A stretch of 35,237 nt of DNA from Eubacteriales bacterium (GTDB lineage Bacteria > Bacillota > JASUSC01), in assembly GCA_030446285.1 (NCBI GenBank), contig JASUSC010000013.1:1-35237 (forward strand), in the 5' to 3' direction. Every line of letters begins with the position of its first letter. The first letter of the stretch is position 1. The notes beneath the pieces are model-generated. The model did no database searches, was not told where the DNA came from, and saw only the letters and a list, made by a program, of their open reading frames with translations. Shown here in pieces: positions 9,290 through 16,627 of the stretch. The position numbers and the translations under genes were made by a program.

Positions 9290-10621
9290 CTATATTTTGG
9301 TAGGCAAGGCCTGCTGCTCTTCCTTTTCCCGCTTTTTCCTGGGCCGCTGCCCCTCCACTTCCAGGTTAAAGAGGTTCTGTAAAATTTCTGTATAAAGGTG
9401 GCCCTGAGAAGTATTGGCGTAGGCCTTCAATTGAACAATGGGGTCGTGGATTAATTTTTTAACAATGGAGTTGACCATGCTGCTGATTACTTTTTTCTCC
9501 CGCTCGCTGATATTGCCCAGCCGGTTAAAAGCCCGCCGCAGTTCGGCTTCCTTAATACTTTCTGCCTTGTTGCGCAAAGCCACGATGGTAGGAATAACAA
9601 AGAGGGAGTTGAGCCATTTCATAAACTCCTCAATTTCCTCTTCGATTATCTTTTCTGCCTTTTTTGCTGCCCGGCGTCGCTCTTCCAGATTGCGGTCTAC
9701 CACGTATTGCAACGCATCGATGTCGTACAGTTCCACACCGGATATCTTCCCTACCAGCGGGTCCACGTCCCGGGGCACTGCAATGTCGATGATGAAAAGT
9801 TTGCGCTCGGCTTCCCGGCCCTCTATCACCCGCTGCACTTCCTCTTCGTGCAGGATATAATGAGGAGAAGCAGTACAGGTGATCACAATATCGGCATCTG
9901 CCAAGGCAGTCAACAATTGATCGTAAGGAACAGCCTGAGCCTGGTAACGAGCTGCCAACTCCTCCGCACGCTCAAAGGAGCGGTTGGTTACTACTACCTC
10001 TGAAACACCGTTGGCCAGCATGTGCTTGAGAGTAAGCTCGCTCATTTTCCCGGCGCCGATTACTAACGCCTTTAAACCTTCCATGTTGCCAAAAATTTGA
10101 CGCGCCAGCTCAACCGCCGCATAACTGATGGATACGGCATGCCGGTCGATACCTGTTTCGGTCCGTACCCTCTTTCCTACCACAATAGCCTGCTGGAACA
10201 GGGTGTTGAGAATACCGTTGGTTGCGCCGCACTCACACGCCCGTTGGTAAGCAACCCGCACCTGTCCCAAAATCTGGGTCTCGCCCAAAACCATGGAATC
10301 CAGACCGGAAGCTACCCGGAAAAGATGGTGGATGCAATCGGAGAGAGTGTGGACGTAGAGATAATTTTTTAACTCACTCAGAGGCACTCCTGAAACATCA
10401 GCAAGAAAGGCACGGATGCTGTGAAGGCCCTTTTCCACATCAAGGGCAGCTCCGTAAACTTCGGTTCGGTTGCAGGTGGAAAGGATGGCGCACCCCTCTA
10501 AGTTGCCGTATCCCCGCAACCGGTGTAAATATTCAGCCAGCTTGTTTTCAGGAAAACTCAGTTTTTCCCGTATTTCAACTGGGGCCGTCTTGTGATTCAG
10601 CCCCACCACCACCAAAAACAT
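9290..10621 (-). CDS. hemA: Glutamyl-tRNA reductase
   Basis: NADPH-dependent reduction of glutamyl-tRNA(Glu) to glutamate-1-semialdehyde, the entry step of the C5 pathway. The catalytic Cys50 lies in ILSTCNRTEVY. The N-terminal catalytic domain (VVGLNHKTAPVEIREK) is followed by the NADPH domain (ALVIGAGKMSELTLKHM) and a helical dimerisation domain with many charged residues. At 443 residues it is slightly long, ending in a lysine-rich tail. ATG 10621 lies inside the end of sirC, a 47-base overlap in a different frame, so the two are probably translationally coupled. Confidence 0.96.
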   Translation of the reverse strand: MFLVVVGLNHKTAPVEIREKLSFPENKLAEYLHRLRGYGNLEGCAILSTCNRTEVYGAALDVEKGLHSIRAFLADVSGVPLSELKNYLYVHTLSDCIHHLFRVASGLDSMVLGETQILGQVRVAYQRACECGATNGILNTLFQQAIVVGKRVRTETGIDRHAVSISYAAVELARQIFGNMEGLKALVIGAGKMSELTLKHMLANGVSEVVVTNRSFERAEELAARYQAQAVPYDQLLTALADADIVITCTASPHYILHEEEVQRVIEGREAERKLFIIDIAVPRDVDPLVGKISGVELYDIDALQYVVDRNLEERRRAAKKAEKIIEEEIEEFMKWLNSLFVIPTIVALRNKAESIKEAELRRAFNRLGNISEREKKVISSMVNSIVKKLIHDPIVQLKAYANTSQGHLYTEILQNLFNLEVEGQRPRKKREKEEQQALPTKI

Positions 10622-11252
10622 CTTTTATCCGCTCCTCTATTAATTCCTGTTGTCCACGCGTAAGCAGTTCCAAGTTTTCAGGAGTAAGAACTATTTGCGC
10701 TATTTTTTCCTGCAACTCTTTGCGCCGCTTTTCATCAGCGATGTTTTTTCCTTTCTGCCGGTAGACGGAAAGAAGAGAAAGGGCAGCATCCAGCCCCGGA
10801 CCCAGTAACCCTGCTATTCTGTCTCGCACCAGCCGCGCCAGCACGGGGCTGCTCCCGCCAGTGCTTACAGCTACAGTTACCTTGCCTTGCTGGAACACCG
10901 CCGGCAGGATAAAATCACAGCTGGCAGGATCATCGACTACGTTAACCAGAATCCGCCGCTTCCGGCAGTCCTCCGCCACCCGCCGGTTTATCTCCCGGCT
11001 ATTAGTGGCAGCCACCGCCAGGAAATAAGGTTTTTCATCCAGGAATTCTTCTCGGTAACTCTCCGGGTAACAGCGGATAGCAACCTGACGTTGCAGAGCA
11101 ACCAGTTCCGGGTGCAACTCAGGGCTTACCACCGTTACCAAACCCCCGGCCTGGAGCAAACTTTTGACCTTGCGCAGGGCTACCTGCCCACCGCCTACCA
11201 CAAGGCAATCTTTCTGGTTCAAGCTCAGGACAACAGGATAGCTAAACCCCAT
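10575..11252 (-). CDS. sirC: Precorrin-2 dehydrogenase / sirohydrochlorin ferrochelatase family
   Basis: Oxidises precorrin-2 to sirohydrochlorin with NAD and, in bifunctional relatives (Met8p/CysG-N), inserts iron to make siroheme. The Rossmann motif is CLVVGGGQVALRKV. The Asp in VNVVDDPASCDFILPA corresponds to the catalytic Asp of the family, and STGGSSPVLAR is the conserved central loop. It has 225 residues. ATG 11252 follows the ccsA relic by 30 bases, so it was probably transcribed with resB-ccsA. It supplies the siroheme branch that nirJ2 presumably uses. Confidence 0.9.
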   Translation of the reverse strand: MGFSYPVVLSLNQKDCLVVGGGQVALRKVKSLLQAGGLVTVVSPELHPELVALQRQVAIRCYPESYREEFLDEKPYFLAVAATNSREINRRVAEDCRKRRILVNVVDDPASCDFILPAVFQQGKVTVAVSTGGSSPVLARLVRDRIAGLLGPGLDAALSLLSVYRQKGKNIADEKRRKELQEKIAQIVLTPENLELLTRGQQELIEERIKDVFGGGGAESQDGPS

Positions 11253-11282
11253 AATTTTCAGCCTCGGCTGCCGGAAAGCTTC

Positions 11283-12119
11283 TTATGCGTAAGAATGGAG
11301 TCCAGGCACGAAGTAGTTGATACCAAAGAAGGTAAACAGAACGGCAATGAAACCAAGAATAGCAAAGAAAATAGCTCTTCTTCCCCGCCAGTCCAGCATT
11401 AGCCGGTTATGGGGGTAGGCAGCGTAAATAATCCAGGTAATGAGGGTTCAGGTCTCTTTCGGGTCCCAGCTCCAGTAACGGCCCCAGGCAAACTCAACCC
11501 AAATGGCGCCGGAGATAATGACTATCGAAAGGAAGATAAAGCCAAAGACGATAAAACGATAGGCCAGTTCCTCAAAGGTCGTCCTCGACGGTAAGACCCG
11601 GACAAGAGCACACCCCGGCTGCCGGACCTTTCTCCGGCTTCTTTGATAAGGTACATGATGGCCAGGCCGAAAGAGACGGCAAAAGCACCGTAAGAAATAA
11701 TGGAAGTAGCCACGTGAATATAGAGCCGGTTGCTGCACAACACCGGCATCAAGTCAGTAGGCGATCTCTCCTCTCACAAAAACATCAGCACAGAAGCTAG
11801 CAGCAACCAGGCTCTCGGCATAACGAGGGCACCTAACATCCGCAGGTTGTACTTCCACTCAGCAAACATATAGATAAGCACAATCCAATAGATAAGCACA
11901 ATACCCCAGGTAAAAGAAACTAGAAAATCATAGCCGTTGGACAAAGACGGTTGCCCTGCCTTTTTCCAGCGCACAAGCAACAGAACCGTATTCGCCAGCA
12001 GACCTACTGCTGCTGCCAAAGTTCCTCCCTTGTCCAAACTTTCACTGTGGAAAGCCGCATAGATTAAAATAAAGAAGGGTAGCGATGAAATAGGCAGCAA
12101 AGGTCACATAGCTGTACAC
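11283..12119 (-). pseudogene. ccsA: ccsA/resC relic (cytochrome c maturation, System II)
   Basis: CcsA is a multi-pass membrane protein that presents heme to apocytochrome c. The pieces are clear: VYSYVTFAAYFIATL, then [48 protein letters not shown], and the hallmark tryptophan-rich [12 protein letters not shown], then LITWIIYAAYPHNRLMLDW and a normal end at 11283. They cannot be read as one frame. There is a frameshift near 12065-12075, an in-frame TGA at 11774-11776, a frameshift near 11590-11640, and a TGA at 11448-11450 where relatives have Trp in WDPKETW. Four lesions make this a pseudogene unless the local sequence is faulty. Confidence 0.85.
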
Positions 12120-12815
12120 CGCCCGAAACTTGTTCAGCTTTATTTCCACATTGTCACGTGGATCCGCAATCCGCACCTTGGGAACCACGGTCGGGCTAAC
12201 TTTATCTCCTTCGGAAATTTCCCCATAAGTGTTGGAAAACCTCCAGTCCCCTGAAAAGTAAAGATCATAGCCACTATTATCACAATAAAGGCCAAATGGA
12301 TGACAAAAGGCCCCCCTCCCAATCCGTCCTTTGTCCGCTGCTAAAAAGCGTTTACCCTCTTCCTCCCGTTTCAAAACGCGGCAACCTTTGCCCTTCAGGA
12401 CTTCCTCAACCTGGTTCGCCACTTCTGCCGGACTGCCGCTCTTTCTGCTCTCGAAGCCGTATCTCAAACCCCGAAAGACGCTCTCGCTGAAATCCAAACG
12501 CGGCCCGCGTAATGCAGCTCTAATTGCCGGCCAGCGGTTAAAGATGATTTAGACAGAGAAGGCCCAGAAGAGCGAGGAAAAGGGGGTTGTTATAAAAACA
12601 CTCGTAATTTTCCTTCATCACCAGGGTACCGATTATGGAGGCCAGAGTAATAATTATCAGGAGGATAACCCTCATCTTCATTGAGCTAAAAAGTTCCAGA
12701 ACACCTGAACCAGATCTTTTGCATTTCCGTCCTGAGCAGGCATTACCTCTTCCACTTCAGCCACTTGTTTTGTCGCTTCCTTTTCGTCCAGTTTAGTTTT
12801 CTTTTTCTTCGCCAT
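12110..12815 (-). pseudogene. resB: resB/ccs1 relic (cytochrome c maturation, System II)
   Basis: ResB partners CcsA in moving heme across the membrane. The remnant starts at ATG 12815 (MAKKKKTKLDEKEATK, ending VFWNFLA), shifts frame near 12680 into SMKMRVILLIIITLASIIGTL, and seems to lack most of the loop normally found before LFLALLGLLCLN. It shifts again near 12540 into FNRWPAIRAALRGPRLDF. A compensated pair of frameshifts lies near 12310 and 12255 (the transmembrane text GPFVIHLAFIVIIV is in another frame). After IKLNKFRAVYS it runs straight into the start of ccsA, so the C-terminal half of ResB is missing. Confidence 0.8.
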
Positions 12816-12851
12816 GACTTCAACTCGCTTACCTGCAAAATCTACTACATC

Positions 12852-12886
12852 ATTATAATTATAATTTCTTATTCCAGCGATAACAA
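12852..12886 (-). promoter_or_regulatory. Probable promoter of the resB-ccsA-sirC-hem operon
   Basis: Read on the minus strand: -35 TTGTTA (12886-12881), a 17-base spacer, -10 TATAAT (12863-12858), followed at once by a second TATAAT (12857-12852). Transcription would start about 35 bases before the resB relic and could run through to hemL, so the decayed genes may now serve as a leader for the heme genes. Confidence 0.6.
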
Positions 12887-12897
12887 GACAAAATCTG

Positions 12898-13195
12898 CGT
12901 TAAGTCTCGCCCAAATGCGTGGACAACGGCTATTATCCCTACTTCGTACTCTTTTCCCTCGCATTTCCTTAGACACCAGTACAGGATTACTTCCGCTTCT
13001 TTATCGCAAGGTCCTTTAACCAGTCTCTGTTACGGTAAAATATCACCCGCAGTTCTCCCGGGATACTGAACACCATGTGCCTGTGTGCCATATCTATTAT
13101 CCGCTCGGCTTGTCTCTCCGCATGTCTCTGAGAATTTTTTTATGCTCTCGAGGAAATCGTTCCCAATGTTCCTTAGTTCCTTAAAAACCTTAATT
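12898..13195 (-). mobile_element. Degenerate Y2/IS91-like transposase fragment
   Basis: Three frames together recall a zinc-ribbon/Y2-type transposase. Near 13169 the text HWERFPREHKKILRDMRR resembles the N-terminus. At 13115-12990, RQAERIIDMAHRHMVFSIPGELRVIF resembles the conserved PHRHMVFTIPEELR block. At 12988-12898, EVGIIAVVHAFGRDLT resembles the block normally continued by NPHVH. The zinc-binding middle is missing, the frame shifts at least twice, and the copy ends at the promoter of the heme operon. It is an inert relic; no terminal repeats were recognised. Confidence 0.65.
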
Positions 13196-13298
13196 AGCTG
13201 TTTCTTGTCTCGCCCTGTTCGCACTTTTGTATTTTTACCTTAACATCCTGAGTTACCCACAACAAGCCTAAAGCATAATTTCCTAAAATAAGTAAAAA

Positions 13299-13316
13299 GC
13301 CGGTTTTGCCACCGGC
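13299..13316 (-). terminator. Terminator of the trxB operon
   Basis: GCCGGT (13299-13304) pairs with ACCGGC (13311-13316). Read on the minus strand the hairpin is followed by TTTTT. It ends transcription just after the thioredoxin-fold ORF. Confidence 0.75.
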
Positions 13317-13334
13317 AAAAGGGTAAATCCGCCT

Positions 13335-13679
13335 TTACTGTCCGTTTTCGCCTTCCGGCCGTATTCCCCTCTTGGTTAACTCAGCCACTAAGTAGGGGTA
13401 GGATAGGGCTCCGGCCATTACCGGTTCCGAATCAAAAGCAATAATAGGCAAGGGAGTTTTGTAATCGTCCAGGTATTTCTTCACTTCCGGATAGTCGTCC
13501 AAACGGGGATCGTCATTGACATCAATGTATTCCAGATCTACCCTCCCCCCGTATTTCTCCTGCAAAATTTCTCTGATAACGCCGGCAATCTCCTCCTGAG
13601 ATTGAGATGGCCCTCAGCCGCCGCGGCTGCAGCTATCAAAAATTCGGGAACCAAAAACCCTGATGGTTACTTCTGCCAT
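13335..13679 (-). CDS. Thioredoxin-fold protein, candidate selenoprotein (in-frame TGA at codon 22)
   Basis: ATG 13679 has a strong site (AAGGAG, eight bases away). The frame reads MAEVTIRVFGSRIFDSCSRGG, then TGA (13616-13614), then GPSQSQEEIAGVIREIL and on without a break to 13335: 114 codons if TGA is read through. The layout is a first beta strand, Cys17, residue 22 before Gly-Pro-Ser, a helix, YGGRVDLEYIDV, and a proline next to a strand (TPLPIIAF) where thioredoxin folds have cis-Pro. It resembles the small YuzD/DUF1462-like disulfide proteins, without certainty. With selenocysteine the active site would be C-x4-U. It is last in an operon led by trxB, a natural reductant. The alternative is a nonsense mutation, since nearby genes are damaged. 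Confidence 0.55.
13586..13604 (-). promoter_or_regulatory. SECIS-like hairpin just after the in-frame TGA
   Basis: On the minus strand CAATCTC (13604-13598), loop AGGAG (13597-13593), GAGATTG (13592-13586): seven perfect pairs. The stem begins nine bases after the TGA and the loop begins 16 bases after it. The loop has G among its first two bases. These values fit the general bacterial SECIS pattern (apical loop a short distance after UGA, G near the loop start). Pairing below the stem is poor. Confidence 0.45.
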
Positions 13680-13701
13680 AAATATCACTCCTTTCCGCCG
13701 G

Positions 13702-13889
13702 TCAGTTTCTCTGACGTCGCAACTCTTCATCTACCCATGCCAGTTCCTCTTCTAGCTCTTCCAACTGGACAAACATGGCCGGTTGCAGGGAATGGGCCGG
13801 AAAGCGCTTCTCCAGGTTCTCTTTTTTCTCCGCCAGCTTTTCTCGGTACAGCGGAGCTGGTCTTCCGTCATTGTCTTAAATTCAACCAT
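13702..13889 (-). pseudogene. Small coiled-coil protein gene with a frameshift
   Basis: ATG 13889 opens MVEFKTMTEDQLR. A one-base shift near 13851-13855 is then needed to continue as LYREKLAEKKENLEKRF, QPAMFVQLEELEEEL and WVDEELRRQRN to the stop at 13702. The whole product would be about 62 residues, nearly all charged helix, and likely a coiled coil. No family is recognised. It lies between the zinc-ribbon gene and the thioredoxin-fold ORF and is presumably co-transcribed with trxB. The shift is either a real mutation or a sequence error. Confidence 0.5.
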
Positions 13890-13943
13890 GACTTTTCACC
13901 GCCTTTTCCGGCGAAAGCCTCCGGCTTCCAGTATTTAGAAGCC

Positions 13944-14150
13944 TCAGCCGAAGGCTCTGGCCGAACAGGAAGGCGTCCCTGCCGAGGGACAGGAAGACGA
14001 ACTGCTACCCTTCATGACGGCAAAACCGGTAAAAAGCTGCTTCACCTTCCCACCGCATTTGGGACAGGTGACGCTGTCCTTTTCGGCAATAGCCACCATT
14101 TTGCTAAATATATGACCGCAGCTTTCACAGCGGAAATCGTAATTCGGCAT
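13944..14150 (-). CDS. FmdB-type zinc-ribbon protein
   Basis: A 68-residue protein starting MPNYDFRCESCGHIFS, the hallmark of the FmdB/CxxC_CxxC_SSSS family. Cys8 and Cys11 pair with CPKCG about 20 residues later to bind one zinc. The serine-rich tail (GSSSSSCPSAG) is also typical. Relatives are called regulatory proteins, but their role is not established. The start is ATG 14150, because GGAGG lies eight bases upstream; the longer upstream frame is spurious. It lies about 100 bases after trxB in the same direction. Confidence 0.85.
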   Translation of the reverse strand: MPNYDFRCESCGHIFSKMVAIAEKDSVTCPKCGGKVKQLFTGFAVMKGSSSSSCPSAGTPSCSARAFG

Positions 14151-14255
14151 ACCTATCACCTCCGAATACCCGGTTACCCTCCGGGGGTATTTTAACACAA
14201 AACCATCAGCTCTGCAAGCGGCCAAAAAGCATGGTACTTCCCTAACTGCTCGACT

Positions 14256-15179
14256 TTATCTCATTTTTTTCTCCTCCAGGTACTTCTCCACCGCTACCGC
14301 CGCCATCGCCCCATCGGCAGCCGCCGTTATTACCTGCCGCAGTTTTTTCTGGCGCACGTCGCCGGCGGCGAAAATACCGGGAATCGAAGTCATCAAGTTA
14401 TCGTCGGTAATTAGGTAACCTCCTTCATCTACGCGCGCCAGCTCTCGAATAAACTCAGTATTGGGCTTCATGCCTATATAGATGAAAATCCCGTCTACCG
14501 CAATGCTTCGTTTCTCGCCGGTTTTCGCATCCTGGAGCAAAAGGGCCTCCACTTTGTCCGTTCCCAGGATTTCCGCCACCGTGGTGTTCCAAATAAATTC
14601 GATCTTGGGATTGGCAAAAGCCCTCTCCTGCAGCACCTTTGTAGCCCGCAGGGCGTCGCGGCGATGAATCAGATACACCTTGTCCACCAGCTTGGTGAGG
14701 AAGAGAGCCTCTTCGACGGCAGCATCTCCTCCTCCTACCACCGCCACCTTCTTGTCCCGGAAAAAGGCTCCGTCGCAGGTGGCGCAGTAGGAAACGCCGC
14801 GGCCCCTAAGCTCCCTTTCTCCCTTTACTCCTAACTCTTTCGGCTCGGCGCCGGTGGCAATGATCAGGGCCCGGCCAACCATTTCCCGGTCGGTGCAGCT
14901 GAGAATAAAACGTCCATCTTCCTCCCGCACCCGCTCCACGTTGGTGGTGACAAACTCCACCCCGAACCGGCGGGCTTGATCAGCCATGCGCATCATCAGT
15001 TCCGGTCCCATAATCCCTTCCGGAAAACCGGGATAATTCTCAATCATTTCCGTAGTGGCCGCCTGACCACCGGGCATACCCCGTTCCACTAAAGCGGTTT
15101 TCAAATTGGCGCGACCGGCATACAGTCCAGCAGTAAGCCCGGCCGGCCCACCCCCAATTATTATCACATCGTAGCTCAT
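14256..15179 (-). CDS. trxB: Thioredoxin reductase
   Basis: FAD- and NAD(P)H-dependent reductase of thioredoxin-like proteins. The order is the usual one: FAD motif IIIGGGPAGLTAGLYAGRA, redox-active CATC in SYCATCDGAFFRDKK, NAD(P) motif VAVVGGGDAAVEEA, and C-terminal FAD motif IPGIFAAGDVRQK. It is 307 residues and complete. ATG 15179 has GGAG eight bases upstream. It heads a minus-strand operon with the zinc ribbon, the broken coiled-coil gene and the thioredoxin-fold ORF. Its promoter contains an ATACCC-N5-GGGTAT palindrome, so it is probably repressor-controlled. Confidence 0.95.
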   Translation of the reverse strand: MSYDVIIIGGGPAGLTAGLYAGRANLKTALVERGMPGGQAATTEMIENYPGFPEGIMGPELMMRMADQARRFGVEFVTTNVERVREEDGRFILSCTDREMVGRALIIATGAEPKELGVKGERELRGRGVSYCATCDGAFFRDKKVAVVGGGDAAVEEALFLTKLVDKVYLIHRRDALRATKVLQERAFANPKIEFIWNTTVAEILGTDKVEALLLQDAKTGEKRSIAVDGIFIYIGMKPNTEFIRELARVDEGGYLITDDNLMTSIPGIFAAGDVRQKKLRQVITAAADGAMAAVAVEKYLEEKKMR

Positions 15180-15215
15180 TTTCCCAGCTCCTTTTCCTTT
15201 TTCTTCCCTGCCTCT

Positions 15216-15244
15216 ATTATACCCTATTGGGGTATATCTGGCAA
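15216..15244 (-). promoter_or_regulatory. trxB promoter with embedded CsoR/CstR-like operator
   Basis: Minus strand: -35 TTGCCA (15244-15239), 17-base spacer, -10 TATAAT (15221-15216). The palindrome TATACCC-N5-GGGTATA (15218-15236) fills the spacer and overlaps the -10 box. The core ATACCC-N5-GGGTAT occurs again upstream of the FAD/Fe-S gene. C/G-tract palindromes flanked by ATA/TAT are typical of CsoR/CstR/FrmR-type repressors, which sense copper, persulfides or aldehydes; none is encoded in the window. Confidence 0.65.
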
Positions 15245-15331
15245 GATAACTTTACTAGTTTTTTACCCCGCTACTATCCCGTCAATATAAAAAAACAACA
15301 GCGCAGGCTACCATTTGCCGAATACGGGGCA

Positions 15332-15337
15332 TATAAT
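15332..15337 (+). promoter_or_regulatory. Candidate -10 box for the MFS-pgsA transcript
   Basis: TATAAT lies 72 bases before the MFS start, but no good -35 box is found 16-18 bases upstream. Two Shine-Dalgarno-like stretches follow (AAGGAGG near 15378 and AGGAG at 15394); only the second serves ATG 15410. Confidence 0.35.
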
Positions 15338-15409
15338 ATTTTTAGTCAGGCTTGCTAAAAAACCGCAACAGTCAAGCAAGGAGGTTAACCTTTAGGAGCA
15401 AAAAAAGCT

Positions 15410-16609
15410 ATGGAAACCTGGCGTCGTAACCTTTTTGCCATGTGGTTTGCCCAGGCTACAGGAATGAGCACCCTTTCTTTTATTATGTCCTTCATCCCCC
15501 TTTACGTTGTCCACTTAGGGGTAAAAAATCCTGCCGCTGCCGCCCGCTGGGCCGGACTATTGATGGGCACCAGCGCCTTTTTCGCCACTTTTTTCGGTCC
15601 TCTGTGGGGCAGCCTGGCCGACCGCATCGGTCGCAAACCGATGGTAGAAAGGGTTTTGATCAGTAATTCAGTGATCACGCTGCTGATGGCCTTTGCCGGG
15701 AACGTGTATGTATTCTTCTTCCTGCGGGTAATTCAAGGAATGTTAGGAGGCTTTTACTCAGCCGCCATCGCCCTCGTCACCAGTTTTACCCCGCCGGAAA
15801 AAACCGGTTTTGCACTGGGTTTATTTCAAACAGCCATGACTGCCGGCTATACCCTGGGTCCCCTTATCGGGGGAGTCTTAGCCGACAGGGTAGGCTTTCG
15901 CAACACTTTTCTCATCATGGCTTGTTTTAGCCTCACCGCCTTTTTTATCGTTCACTTTCTGGTGCAGGAAAACTTTCGTCCTTCCGCCAGCCACAGGGAA
16001 CCCCTTCTCCAGTCCCTGCGCCGCACTTTGCAAATCCCGGGTTTGCTCCCAGTATTGCTGGTAAACTTTGGCGTCCAGTTTTCTCTCATGGCTATTGGCC
16101 CTATCATACCCCTTTTCATCAAAGAACTGGGAACGGGCAGCAGCTACCTGGCTTCCTTTTCCGGCCTGGTCATTGCCGTGGGCGGCCTGTGCGGTTCCCT
16201 TTCGGCCCTGATAGCGGGGAACCTCAGCGACCGCTTTCCCGCCAAGAGGGTAATGGCCATTCTTGTAACCGGCGGCACCGTGGCCTTCGTCCTGCAGGGA
16301 CTGGCCCAGTCCCCCTGGCAGCTCCTCCTCTTCCGCGGACTCACCGGTCTTTTTATGGGAGGCATGATTCCGGCCGCCAACACCCTCATCAACACCATGA
16401 TTCCCCGGGACAGAAAAGGCTCGGCTTTCGGCCTTACCACCAGCTTTTCTCTCCTGGGCAACGTCCTGGGACCGGTGTGTGGCGGTCTCCTGGCATCAGC
16501 AACCGGATTCCGCGGTGTCTTTCTAATCATTGCTGCTCTTACGGGTACTCTTTCCCTCTGGCTGCACACTGCCGGCCGGAAAATCCTTCCCGGCCGTTTA
16601 TCAAACTAA
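15410..16609 (+). CDS. MFS transporter, drug-efflux type
   Basis: A 399-residue cytoplasmic-membrane protein with about 12 hydrophobic segments in two six-helix halves. The loop after helix 2 carries MFS motif A (GSLADRIGRKP), with a degenerate copy in the second half (GNLSDRFPAKR). The proline- and glycine-rich helix 5 (GYTLGPLIGGVLADR) is motif C, typical of proton-driven drug antiporters, so export of a small molecule is the best guess. The substrate is unknown. AGGAG lies 11 bases before ATG 15410. pgsA follows after 18 bases, so they are probably co-transcribed. Confidence 0.85.
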   Translation: METWRRNLFAMWFAQATGMSTLSFIMSFIPLYVVHLGVKNPAAAARWAGLLMGTSAFFATFFGPLWGSLADRIGRKPMVERVLISNSVITLLMAFAGNVYVFFFLRVIQGMLGGFYSAAIALVTSFTPPEKTGFALGLFQTAMTAGYTLGPLIGGVLADRVGFRNTFLIMACFSLTAFFIVHFLVQENFRPSASHREPLLQSLRRTLQIPGLLPVLLVNFGVQFSLMAIGPIIPLFIKELGTGSSYLASFSGLVIAVGGLCGSLSALIAGNLSDRFPAKRVMAILVTGGTVAFVLQGLAQSPWQLLLFRGLTGLFMGGMIPAANTLINTMIPRDRKGSAFGLTTSFSLLGNVLGPVCGGLLASATGFRGVFLIIAALTGTLSLWLHTAGRKILPGRLSN

Positions 16610-16627
16610 AGCAAAGGAGAGCGTGGA

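Noticed and set aside
11448-13616. In-frame TGAs in ccsA and in the thioredoxin-fold ORF as evidence for TGA = Trp genetic code
   Set aside because: Intact genes in the same window (hemL, cobA-hemD, trpB, trpC, trpE) end at TGA, and ccsA also has frameshifts, so a code change is not supported.
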